This document shows positions 22,469-33,506 of a stretch of DNA of 64,000 nt, one piece after another (position 1 is the first letter of the stretch; each line of letters starts with the position of its first letter). A model generated the notes under the pieces. It made no database searches. It was not told the origin of the DNA and saw only the letters and a list, made by a program, of their open reading frames with translations. A program made the translations under genes and the position numbers. The stretch is from Zopfochytrium polystomum (lineage: Eukaryota; Chytridiomycota; Chytridiomycetes; Chytridiales; Chytridiaceae), in assembly GCA_025765615.1 (NCBI GenBank), contig JAIVFJ010000059.1:186001-250000 (forward strand). Direction: 5' to 3'.

Positions 22469-25400
22469 ATGCTGGCCGATCCGGACATGTCCACGTCAAG
22501 CGACCGTATGGATGACTTGGACTCGGACGCCACCCCAACGAAGACGGGCCAATCGCCCAACAAGAGGGCAACCGGCCTTGATGATTCGGCAGTAGATGCT
22601 TCCAGCGAAGCCGATCAGCCAGCATCCGATCTTAGTACACCTGTCGCGCCGCAGCGTCGCTCGGCGCGCATTCGGGCCTCGGCAAAGTCTACTCCTTCTA
22701 AAGCCCCGAAAGGCGCCACAGCGGGTCAGCCATATTTTCTCATCCGTTCGCATCTAACCTTCTAATTCTGCCGTACTTGTAGGCTCCTCCGAGAGCCCAA
22801 GCCAATCGGAAGATGAAGATAATGATGGAGCCGACTTTCCTGACCCACGGCGAAAATCAAAGAAACCAGCTGCTCCTTTGTCAAACACCTCTCCGAAGAG
22901 ACCCCGTGGTCGACCCAAAAAGGCTCAGACTGCGCATGATGCTGAAGTAGAAGAAGCTGCAGATGCGGAGGCGGGCGAAACCGCGGAAAAGCGTGCAAAA
23001 AAAACTCCCCGAAAACTTACCGCCAAGAAAAAAGTAGACGAGGCGGAGAGAAGTGGCAATGAGGAGGAGGGAGATGATGCAGCTGGGCTTTATGCTGTTC
23101 TTTTAAAAGGCGGCTCCATTCCGACTGCAGTGTCGGAATGGATCGAGGAGTACAACAATAGCCCTGAGGATTCTCTAGTGGAACTGATCAACTTTATCAT
23201 CGACGTAAGACTTTTCACCACGCTGAAGGACTCATTCATATAATCACCCCGTATCAGTGCTGTGGTGCGAAAGGAACGATTGAAAAAGAAGCCGTGATGG
23301 ACTCTGACCTTGTGGCGACATCATTGGAAGAGTTGCAGTCGAAAACCGAGGTTTGTCCACGACGGCGGCCATAACAAGTTGATCTGAAGATTAGCAAAGT
23401 TGCAAGATGTTTACCCGCTTGTGGCGAAGAAGGGAACACAGAAACGGTCAAATCGATTCAGAAGCAGCTTGATCGATTTTTGGAAAGTCTGGTACAAAAA
23501 GTTCAGATCGAGCCCTCACGGGGACGGAATGTTTACTGCGTCGGAGTCGGAGACGGTCACTTTATTCGAGACCGTCAAGATGTGGTTGTTCACATTGTCA
23601 TCGTCTGCTTTCCGGCCGTTCCGTCACACTGCAACAGTAATCGCGCTCGTGTTGCACACATGCTTATGTGACACTGCGAAGGAGGTTCATTCTGACTGGA
23701 ACACTGCAAATCGACAACTGACAACATTGCGATCGAGTGGGGCGCCCAAAACTCAACGGCAGGACAAATTAGAAAAAGATGTGATGAATCTGTTCGAAAA
23801 GAAAGCATTGCTTGAAAACCACATGACGGATTTTTTCGACAGGTTGGCCGATTTCCTTCTTTAATCATGCCTCGCTGATTCCCCCTATAGTGTGTTTGTA
23901 CATCGGTATCGCGATACAGACCCTCTTGTTCGAACAGAGTGCATGAGAGAGCTTGGAGTATGGATTATGAAGTTTCCAGACCTGTACCTTGACGCTTCTT
24001 ATTTGCGATACGTGGGATGGATGCTGTCCGACAAGGTGCTGCCGTTGGATGATCGATTTGATCTAATTTGATTGGCTTTAGAACCCAAGTGTCCGCCTTG
24101 AGTCCCTCAGAACGCTCGTCTCACTTTTTTCGTCACCCAGTCATTTGGCCGGTCTTCGACAGTTCGCAGAGCGGTTCAAGCCCCGCCTGATCGAAATTGC
24201 GACACGGGAAATTCATGGGGCGACGCGGTCAACTGCTATCGAGCTTATGGCGCGACTGTCGGAAGCCGGATTCATTGATGATTCGGACCGTCTCCTCATT
24301 TTGCCACCCCTCGTATTTTCTGTTGATGCCCACTACCGAACCCTGGCTGGGCCAATGGCTGCTGAGATGTGGACAACGGAGTACAAAGAACCCGCTCTTG
24401 AAGACGCATCCGCGAATGCCAAGTCCGGAGACGCTGTTCAGACGGCGTGGGTCGAAGCAAAGTCTTTGGCGAGAATGCTTGTCGAGCTGGCATCTGCAAC
24501 AGCTCTCAAGCCCGCTGGACCTGCTGCTGCTTCAGGGGGTGGTCCAGAAATTGAAGGATTCAAAGACGCGCCAGAATCGATTTTGTTTGATTCTCTCTCA
24601 CAGGCGCTTTCGCAGGCACGATCGAGCCTTTCTGCTGTGGAAAAGGGGAGTGACGACGACATTATGGATGAAGAAGAAGAGGAAGTTGCGAAAACACAGC
24701 GACCTCCCGATGAGTTCTCGGAATTGAATGATGAAATGAAGGAAACGCTTCTGAAGCGACTCCAAACCTGCCAAGAAATGGCGGACTGGTGCAGAGATTT
24801 GGAAGAAGTCGCTGAGGGCTCAGATATTGGCGCCGCAAGAATTCATGCTGCGATGGTCTCCCTGTTTGGCAGGATTGAGATTTGCGAGGTAGGTTGGCGA
24901 ACCATCTGTAACCACTAACGCAACATTCGCAGGAAATAGAGTCTATTTTCGAATACCTCACGTGTGACCTTTCTGCTGGAAGTTCTTCACAGCTGAGCCA
25001 GCTCAGCCAAGTTTACGAGCTGTCAGATCACGAAGAAACCTGCCTTCTCATGATCTTAAACTCCTGCATTCGTCTCGAGCGAAGTCCACCTTCTGACGTT
25101 CACGACGATGCCGCCAAAGCTAGACGAGCCGAAAAGACGGATGACCCGTTGAAGATCGACCGGTTGATTGTAAAATTTGTACCTAAACTACTTAAAAAAT
25201 ACGGATCCGAATTCGATGGCAATGGCCAACGGCGTTTGATTGAGGCGTTGAAACTTCTTGCAACGCTCGACATTGGAGTATACCTGGAGCTTCGCATGCT
25301 GAAAGTATGAGTGAGGCTGTGGAAACGAGTGCACTAATTTACTCTTTCAGTCCTTTGAAACACTTTTGGATGAATTGAGCGAACTATTTTTACGCCATTC

Positions 25401-28396
25401 TAATCGTGAAGTTTTAAGGGAGTTTCGTGACGTCTTCGGTCACCTTGTTGGACTTACGACAAAGGTTGAGCCCACCATGCAAGAGGAGAAACGGAACAAA
25501 CGTGTTTTGGCAATGGAGAAAAGACCAGGGGACGAAGATTCGGTCGCCTCGGCCGCTGGACTGCACAAAACGGCGTCGGAACGGATTGAGGATATGGCCG
25601 ATCAATGCATATCTATGCAGCTTGCGCCTTTGAGATCGAAAATCAAAGCTCTAGCTGATCGAAAAGAGAAAGTTCCGAACGACGATTTGAAGCAGCTTCG
25701 GGTTGTGCTGTCACGTCTCGTTTCCATATCCGCCTTTTTTGACTTGACGACCCTCAAAACTTCGAATTTTGATAAAGACGTTGAAGAGAGCGCCGAGTCC
25801 CTCGTTCCAACGTCCTTGGAAGAAACTCATGACAGCCCCAAAACTCTCTCCGATGTCATTTATCTCGTTTTAGAAGTGGGACTCATCCTGCAGCTGGCTG
25901 ATCCGATAGCGCATGCGACTTCGAACTTCCACCGTGTGGAGACTCTGTCGGAAACGCAAGTTCGATCCGTAGAGTCGGACATTTTGGGATCCCGATACAC
26001 GAATCTCATTTTGAGCGATACGATCGGTCTCCTGGCGAACCAGGCATTGTACGAAATGGCTAACCTACTGGACGCAGCCAAAGCCGATGGGCCCGATTCT
26101 GTTAGCGAGGAATCACTGAAAGCGGTTGCGGAACGGGTGGACCGACTAATCCGTGTGTGCGAGGCAATGACGGCAAACGAGACGGAGTATGGCTTTTCTT
26201 TTGGTGTAAGACTACAATCCGTTCGCGTCCTCGCGGACCTCATGCTTGCGGCGAATGGTCCCTTTCGGTCAACTTTCCCCAGCATAAGCTTGGAATTGAA
26301 ACCAGAAACGAAGCCCGAAATAATTGACATATGGACAACAGCTGTACTTTGCCTTGGAGTTCCCGACAATGCACTGACGCCTCAGGTGGTGACGTGGCTG
26401 AAATTGACCAACCCACGACTAGCGCTCGCCTCACCATACCCGGCCCTCGGTTTGAAAGCTTCAGAGAATGTAGAGGCGGCTTGCCTTATGCTATTCCGCG
26501 TTTTAGCGGATATAGAAATGCTTGTTATTCTTGGAATTCTCCCGGTTGTTCAAGTGGCTTCAATAATCGGGTTCTATGGGCTCGGCTCGGCTTCAGCGTC
26601 AGCCCAACCCCAAACGGAAGAAGCACCAACATCGCAGGAAACTCTTGGGGGAGGAGTATCCTCGGGTCTTCCCGTTTTCGGCACGGTTTGGGACGAGCAA
26701 ACGAAGAGGCTTGCGAAACTTGCAATTACTGACCGAGTTCAGAAATTTTTTTCCGGCGTCGTCGAAGAGTCAGAGAACCTTAAGCCTGGGGAAACGGTTG
26801 ATGAAACAGTTGTCGACTCGCTTCGAGCCATGATCGAGGAGGCTGGGCGTGTTACTGCTCAAACTTTGCAAACGGTGCTTGCAATTTCATTTCTTTGCCA
26901 CGGCTGATCATCTTTTTACCAGTCGTTTGACCTTTACTTTGTCAATCGAGTTCAAACTACCCGACCCGCTGAGGCCGTCGGGCGCCTTTTGATTGAATGC
27001 ATTCAGCCGTGGTCAAAAATTTTGGAGCTTCCAGCTCAGCCGGGTCGTTTTGATCCCGACACTGCCGTGTACATACAAGCCGTCGCCTGCCGTGCTCTTC
27101 TGCAAATGTTGCGTCGGCTGATAGAGCACGTGATTGCGGTGGCTGCTGCTGCTGCAAGTGCTGAAGATGAGGAGTCTCCCTCTTCGTTTGAGTTTCAAGG
27201 AGTTCTTGTTGGGTCTCGACTACAACGCTCTTTGCGGGATGTAAACGGGGCTTGGAGAGTGCTTGGTGCAGTAGGCGGCCTTGTGAAGCAAATTTTAACG
27301 ACGTTCTCCGTTGAATTTGAGCCGCGCCCTGGGGATGAGGGAATTGCGACAATTGATGACCTGTGAGTCGACTGCTTCGCACTTAACTGAACCGCTGACA
27401 CTTTCGTTTGATTTGGGGAGCCTCGATTTCGCGTCTCGGAAGATGACCGCCGCGAACTTGAAGCCAGTCGAGGATGACGAGGTCTGGGACGCGTTCTGGG
27501 TGTTCAATGCTGCGTTGAAAAAAGGTGATGCCAAGATGAAGCGGCAGCCAACGAAGAGAAAGCGAGCAGAGACCAGCAAAGCCGCCAGAACTCCCCGCAA
27601 GCGCCAGAAGCAGACAAAGAAGGCTGCCGTTTCCCGCGAGACCGTTGACGAAGATGATGGTGGCGGACCGGACGGCGAGGAGGCTGAGAGAAAGGTCGAG
27701 GTGGCGGGCAAACCCAAGCGTGGCCGGCCGCCAAAGTCTACAACCAAACCTGGTAGTGCAAAGGCCCCTCTGGCTGAGAAGAAACCACCCCCAGCTCCGA
27801 CCAGGCGATCGACGCGCTCCACAAAGGCGAAACTGAAGAATTTTGCCGAGAGTGAGGACGAAGAAGAGGATGATGAGGAGCGGCAGCCGGACGAAGACAC
27901 CAGCCCCGTTCGAAACAGGGGCACTAGCAGTAGAGCTGCTGCTGCGGGGAAGGCCGAGTCCACCCCCACCTTAGCTAAAAAGAAGCCAACCCCTGCACCA
28001 AGGAGAGAAGACGAGGACGACGAAGAGAGCGAAGAAGAACCATTGGTCCCGACCAAGTTCCGCGACAAGCTACAGGCGGCTAGGGATGAAACGAGCAGCA
28101 ACGGCCATGCCCCAGCGGCTCTGCCGTCTGACTCGCTCGTATTTTCCCCGCCGCGCAAAAAGGGGGCTGCGGCGCGAACCCAGCTGTCCTCTGAGCCTTC
28201 CAGCGACACTTCTGCACCGAGCCGCAAAAGGAAATCGCGGGACGTGGCACCGACGAGCGAGGGAGGGGAGTCGGTTGAGCGGGGGGATGACGCCGAGGAA
28301 GACGGGGACGAAGAGGAGGAGGAGGGGGACGATGACCGAGACTCGTCCAGTTTGGTGGAGGTCCAAGTACGACCCGTAAAGCGTGTTCGGCTTTAA
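22469..28396 (+). CDS. STAG: Cohesin subunit SCC3/STAG
   Basis: SCC3/STAG is the HEAT-repeat subunit that holds cohesin on chromatin. Exons 22469-22724, 22783-23204, 23258-23350, 23400-23842, 23891-24035, 24082-24888, 24933-25304, 25351-26874, 26923-27362 and 27421-28396 join in frame to 1,825 aa. The acidic/basic N-terminus has AT-hook-like KRPRGRPKK. The STAG domain starts near residue 200 (LYAVLLKGGSIPTAVSEWIE) and includes FRSSLIDFWKVWYKK. The conserved SVFVHRYRDTDPLVRTECM, ELGVWIMKFPDLYLDASYL, RYVGWMLSDK and SVRLESLRTL match the stromalin core. A long HEAT-like region follows. The C-terminus is Lys/Glu-rich with another RGRPPKS motif. It is longer than yeast Scc3 (~1,150) because of its tails. 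Confidence 0.92.
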
Positions 28397-28624
28397 ATTC
28401 TGTTTCTCTTCTTTTTTTGCAGTTGCCGCTGTTTGCCAACCCCCCCTTGGTTTTTTTTTTTTGTTTTTTTTTTTTGATCCCTTTTCCCAGCCCTGTTGAT
28501 CCTGCTACCTCACTCTATTGCGAGCAAACTGGGAAAACCGGGGAACCCAAAGCAAAGAGCAACGTTGATCCCTTTCCCCAAAGAAAAAAGTAAAAAGAGA
28601 AAACGTGTGAAAGAACTGCCAGCA

Positions 28625-30835
28625 TTACAGAAGCGCCTCCCTCAGTTCCCCAACGAATAATGCAAACCGGCGACGCTCGCGAACTTCAATGTCCACGTCG
28701 TCGGGAAACTCGCCCAAAAGCAGATCATGCGACGCAGCTGCGCTGCCGTCATCTACAGCTGCCTGGGAGGCCTCCCCCCTATTCCGTCCTTGCGGCGCCT
28801 CGCCCTCGGACAGACGGACCCAGTCGCTCTCGGCGCTCCCTGTGCTTTTCGTCTCCTCGTCATCTGCCTCCGCGTCGCCGCTCGCTCTCTTGGTCATGCG
28901 TCCGTGGGCGGTGGTGATGGAGGTGGAGGCGGGAGGCGTTCGACCGGCCTGGCCCCCGCTCCTGCCGACGCCGATACCACCGTCCTCGTCCCAGTACCTT
29001 TGCAGGCGGCGCGCGACGGCGTACGGGTCCACCACGAAAGGCGTGATCAGGGCGAACCACGACTCCTCGGCCCAAACGGCCAGGATGCCCGACGCCACCC
29101 ACAGCGGCGCCGCGGGTGTCGAGGCCGCCGACGCGGTCATCCCGGACACGGTTGGAAATGTGGAAGAGGTAGAGGCGGCGGCAGCCGTCAGGAAGGAGAG
29201 CGACGGCGCGGCGCGAGCGTAGACGCGGCGGGCGAGGCGGACGGGGGCGGGGACCTGCTGCGGAGCGGTGGGAGGCGACGGTGACGGCGCGGCCAGCGCC
29301 AGCCGCAGGAACGGGGCCATGTCGGCGGGGGAGGTGGACCAGTCGCCGCGAGCGAACCCGACGGCCAGCGCGCGGGGCAGGTTTTCGCCGTCGGTGACGA
29401 AACGGAGTGGGAGTTGGGTCGACGCGAGGTGGAGGGCGATTGACGGGGGTGGGGTCGGCGACGGGTCCGAGGACGGGGAGGATCGCGTCGCGACCGTCCC
29501 GTCTGGGAAGCGGACTGTCAGGGTCAGCGGCGATTCGAGTTGAGAGAGCCGGTTCTCAAAGTATTCGAGGAACACTTGATAGCAGTATCTGCAACATATT
29601 GGAGTTAGGGATTGGCACGTACAATAATTGTCGTTGATGATGAATACGTGCCTCTGAAAAGAGTCTGGTGGCTTTCGAATGATGGTTCTGCCATGATCGC
29701 TGTCCACACGTACGGCGCTCGGTCGCTGATAAACCGGCAGTTTTTTCACGTACGCCAGCTTCCACGCTTCAATCATGATTCTTGTCGTTGTCATGAGCAG
29801 AGTCACGGGGTAGACGAGCAGAACATGACACAGACTGAGCACATTCAGGGGTACGGCGGTGCCAGCCACTCGGGCCATGAGGTGTTTTGCAGGGGCGCTC
29901 AACGGCTCTGTCGCATCTGCAGCACCTTCGCGCGGTGCCTCTCTCTGGCTGACGTACTCTTTGATCACGAGTAGGACGTCCATTCTGTTGACCAGGCCGG
30001 GGTTGGCAATTTGAGCCTCATAGAATCCGGTCCTGTTGTTAAACGGTGAGACATGAAACGATCGTTTCAGCTTGAATGCGGCGTGGAAGCCGGCCCTGGC
30101 TGCGGGAAGCTGTTCTCGCATGTCGCATAGGTACAAGTGACGCTCCCCAAAAGTGTTGTTGACTTCCAGTAGAACAGCTCGAAGAGACGCCGACCGATCC
30201 TTTGGTCCAAAAACGTAGTAGGTGTTGAGGGGATTGAATGCGACACCCAGAAACCTCGGTGACGTGACGAGCTCGACTTCGCCGACCTCTTCTGCGGAAA
30301 TGCCAAAGCCCAGTAAAGCGCTCAGCAGCCTTGCGCGAATGGACGAGGGCGTTCGGGTTGGGTCCGCCAGGTAGTCCTGATCCCACAAGGCGAACAACGC
30401 CCGCCGGTTGTGGCCAAAGAGCCAGCTTGGAATCGAGGGGTCAACCGCGCCTCCGCCCGTCGCCGAATCGGAAGACGGCGGCAGGGAGTCGAGCGATATG
30501 CCTGCGTAGACCACGGGGTAGACGAATGCGTGGTGCCGAGGCACGAAGCGAGTGTGGTGGGTGGATCCAAAGTAGAGCCGATTTGGGCGGAGGCGGCGGC
30601 GGCTTGGGGAGGGGCGATCATCGCCGTCGCCGGCGACGGCCGCCGCATCTGGCGGGTTCGACGACGCCGAGTCCGAGTCCTGGTCCGATGACGGCAGCGG
30701 CGGCGGTAGCGAGCCGACGAGCCATGCGGGCGGGATGAGCGGCACGATGCCGAGGGCGACGAGCGTGGCCGACGACGACGCGGCCACGGCAGCGGCGAGC
30801 ACAACGACGCCGACGAGGTACGACGCCCACGTCAT
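28625..30835 (-). CDS. DUF1365 membrane protein with CFA-synthase N-terminal-like tail
   Basis: One long frame of 736 aa starts at MTWASYLVGVVVLAAA, an N-terminal signal or anchor segment. The upstream frame to 30931 begins with GTG and is rejected. Residues ~90-370 match DUF1365: RLYFGSTHHTRFVPR, HAFVYPVVYAGISLD, PRFLGVAFNPLNTYYVFG, AVLLEVNNTFGERHLYL, FKLKRSFHVSPFNN. The second half (YQVFLEYFENRLSQLESPLT, then RFVTDGENLPRALAVGFARG) resembles the N-terminal part of cyclopropane-fatty-acid synthases. I see no SAM-binding domain. In bacteria DUF1365 genes often neighbour CFA synthases, which points to lipid modification, but the activity is unknown. A possible 30-nt intron at 29592-29621 is too short to accept. 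Gene is convergent with STAG. Confidence 0.75.
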   Translation of the reverse strand: MTWASYLVGVVVLAAAVAASSSATLVALGIVPLIPPAWLVGSLPPPLPSSDQDSDSASSNPPDAAAVAGDGDDRPSPSRRRLRPNRLYFGSTHHTRFVPRHHAFVYPVVYAGISLDSLPPSSDSATGGGAVDPSIPSWLFGHNRRALFALWDQDYLADPTRTPSSIRARLLSALLGFGISAEEVGEVELVTSPRFLGVAFNPLNTYYVFGPKDRSASLRAVLLEVNNTFGERHLYLCDMREQLPAARAGFHAAFKLKRSFHVSPFNNRTGFYEAQIANPGLVNRMDVLLVIKEYVSQREAPREGAADATEPLSAPAKHLMARVAGTAVPLNVLSLCHVLLVYPVTLLMTTTRIMIEAWKLAYVKKLPVYQRPSAVRVDSDHGRTIIRKPPDSFQRHVFIINDNYCTCQSLTPICCRYCYQVFLEYFENRLSQLESPLTLTVRFPDGTVATRSSPSSDPSPTPPPSIALHLASTQLPLRFVTDGENLPRALAVGFARGDWSTSPADMAPFLRLALAAPSPSPPTAPQQVPAPVRLARRVYARAAPSLSFLTAAAASTSSTFPTVSGMTASAASTPAAPLWVASGILAVWAEESWFALITPFVVDPYAVARRLQRYWDEDGGIGVGRSGGQAGRTPPASTSITTAHGRMTKRASGDAEADDEETKSTGSAESDWVRLSEGEAPQGRNRGEASQAAVDDGSAAASHDLLLGEFPDDVDIEVRERRRFALFVGELREALL

Positions 30836-31637
30836 TACTATTACTCCGCGCGCTGATAGCCGGCAGCAGGTTTGGTTTGGTGTTGGTTTGGTTCGGGTCC
30901 GACTACGTGGGCAGTGTGAATTTTTCCGCACGGCCTCGATCGCCCTTCGTTAGTCATCATCACCGTGACTCGCGGTATCAATCTATTGGCATATATTGAT
31001 ATTAATACATTCTACATACCAGAACTGTATTAACATACTATTGTTACTGTAGTAGGGGAAGGAAAAGTTTACCACGCAACTACATCGCATTAAGAAGGCG
31101 GCGGAAAGAAGGTGGCAGCAGCAGAAACGACCGTTGCCCCTCTCCTCCTCTCAGACATTCCCGTATCTCGTCCAATTTCGCGATCGCCGATACTGCATTC
31201 AATCGCGACCTCCGACACCCCACTGCCAACAAAGAGCAAGAAGATCACTTCGGCCTTCAGTCCTCTTGCTCATTTTCCAGCAGTTGGTGTGCGTTTCTCT
31301 TGTTGTTTTATAGCTCAAACTGTATTGTATTTACCGCAAGGTCTAGTCTACTCTTCTTCTTTTCTAAATTGAGGCGGGGCGGGGAATAGCTTGAACGAAC
31401 GAGAATACAATATGGGGGAGGGGGAGCGTGAACACAGAAAACGAGGGGGAAAAAAGAAAAAGAACGAAAGAGCCATTGCTATCGCAAGACGCAACGGAAT
31501 AGAAGGTCGACTAAGGAGTGGAGAAAGTTTTGGAAAAGAAAACGATAGAGCGCAATAGGAACAGTCTTCTCCTCGCTTGAACCACAGACAGAACGCCCGA
31601 AAGCCAAGCAACAACCCTTCCACCCGTCCAAGCACCA
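30836..31637. other. Intergenic region
   Basis: This 0.8-kb interval lies upstream of the DUF1365 gene and downstream of the Ser-rich secreted protein. It includes an AT-rich stretch (30960-31080) that may hold the DUF1365 promoter. No gene is recognised. Confidence 0.45.
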
Positions 31638-32469
31638 TCAAGCGTACTTGGACGAGATGCAGTAAACGCTGCCGACGCTCCCCTTGCACACTTTGCCGTC
31701 GGGGCACGAGACGACCGAAATCTTGCCGTTGGAGCAGGTCGCGACCTGGCTGCCGACGCACTTGTCGTAGGTGCCGGTGCTGTACTCGCAGTTGGATCCG
31801 TTGACGTACGAGGTGGGGGACGGCGCGGCGGTCTTGTAAGTGGCGGTCGTGGTCGTGGGGGTCACGTAGGCCTTGGAAGTGGTGGACGTGCCGTACGAGG
31901 GCTTGGTAGACGACGAGCCGTAGGCTTTGGACGAGGAAGACGACCCGTAGACCTTGGACGAAGAAGACGACCCGTAGACCTTCGACGAAGAAGACGACCC
32001 GTAGGCCTTGGACGAAGATGAGCCGTAGGCCTTGGACGAAGAAGACGACCCGTAGGCCTTGGATGAAGACGAGCCGTAGGCCTTGGACGAAGACGAGCCG
32101 TAGGCCTTGGAAGACGAAGACGTGCCGTACGAGGGCTTGCTCGAGACGCTGGGGGGGCTTGGCAGAAGACGAACCGTAGGCCTTGGACGAAGAAGTGCCG
32201 TACGAGGGCTTGCTGGAGACACTGGAGGGCTTGGCAGAAGACGAGCCGTACTTGGAGGTCGAAGTCGGTTTGGCGGTGGTGTAGGCCTTTGAGGTCGACG
32301 TAGTGTACTTTGCAGAAGATGACGGGGGCTTGGCAGTGGTCGACGACTTGACCGACGTGCCGTACTTGAGGCTGGAGGAGGGCGAGTAGACGGCAGCTGA
32401 CAGGACCTCAGTAGCGGTGGCGACGAGGGCGAGGCTCGCAACGAGGGCGGACTTGTTGAAGAAGAGCAT
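31638..32469 (-). CDS. Secreted Ser-rich repeat protein with CBM19-like C-terminus, frameshifted in G7 run
   Basis: The frame opens with a signal peptide (MLFFNKSALVASLALVATAT), then Ser/Thr/Lys-rich repeats of the type SSSKAYGS and SSVSSKPSYGTS. At a run of seven G on the plus strand (32151-32157) the frame shifts by one base; downstream the same repeats continue in the neighbouring frame to a stop at 31638. The spacing between start and stop is 832 bp, one more than a multiple of three, as expected for a single-base insertion. The C-terminus (SYVNGSNCEY, KCVGSQVATCSNGK, CPDGKVCKG) has the Cys spacing of CBM19-type chitin-binding modules. A cell-wall or secreted protein is likely. Whether the shift is real or an assembly error cannot be told from this sequence. 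Confidence 0.75.
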
Positions 32470-33506
32470 TTTACAAAGAGTAGACTGGTTTTCGACGACG
32501 AGTTTCGAAGGAGTTCTTGAGAAGGCTCGGCTTCTGTTCTTTGGAGAACAGAGGGGAGAAAAATGTTAGCGCTGTTGTGGCTACAGAGCGTCGTCCCGTA
32601 TGTTTTGGGAAAGGCAGAGACGCTAGAAGCGAGAGTGGGAGGGCTGTTGTGGGCGGCACCGGAGTGTGGGAGGGCAGCCGTGCGCGGAGGATCGGGGCGG
32701 GAAGCCGGGGGGAGCGGGGATGGATGAGACTGTCAGGCTCGTACCTAGGAGTTCTGGTGGGGTTGTTGGTTCTTCCTGGAGAAAAAAAAAAAAGGAAAAA
32801 CGCGAGTCACGCATATTTATAGGGAGCGTTTCGTTTTCACTTTTTTGATGTATGTTTTACTTTTTATTCCCCTTTTTTTCGTGACGGACTTTCGTGACGG
32901 CTCCCTGTCCCGCGCCCTGTCCATTCCCAACAGTTTGTGCCCTTTTTTTCGCGTTTTCTCTTTTTTTGACAATCTCTCCCGATCACAACTCTCTGTCTCT
33001 GCCTCTCTCCGGCAATCTCTGTTTTTTTCTCCTTTTTTGCATGATCTAGCAGTCTTCTTTTTTTTTTCTTGCACGCGCGCGTCTTTCTGGAAAGAGCCTG
33101 ATAACAAAAAAATTGCAAGCTAGACAGGGGGGGGGGGAGGTGATGAGTGGGATTCGAAGGAAGTGAGGGAGCTAGAGAGGTGGACGGACCACCCATCAAA
33201 AGTCAACGCGTCCTTCCTCCTTCTTTGACTGGGGCGCAGCCATCAGCTCTCTTCGCTCCCTCCTTAGGCACTCGGCTAGTGGAGCGGGGCAGTGTGAGGG
33301 GCGCGCGAACGATCCACAAAACCCGGCCCCCCGCTGTCAAGCTGACAGCTGGGTGTTCTGGAAAAAGGGGGACGAGAAGAAAGTTTACAAAAAAAAAAAA
33401 GTGCGCTCAGATGAGAGGACACATCGTTTATTATTCGCACAACGGAGAACTACGGACGCAAGGTATGTATAATTCTTATCACTAAATAGCAAAACAGAAA
33501 AAAAAG
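32470..33506. other. Intergenic region with T-rich tracts
   Basis: This 1-kb stretch is rich in T runs on the plus strand (32850-33075), with a G9 run at 33127. It holds the promoter side of the Ser-rich secreted protein and the 3' flank of the EXORDIUM-like gene. No gene is seen. Confidence 0.5.

Noticed and set aside
29585..29625. 30-34 bp intron in the DUF1365 gene
   Set aside because: Too short, and the frame is open without it.
30836..30931. N-terminal extension of the DUF1365 protein to 30931
   Set aside because: The extension begins with GTG, not ATG. The ATG at 30835 directly precedes a good hydrophobic N-terminus.
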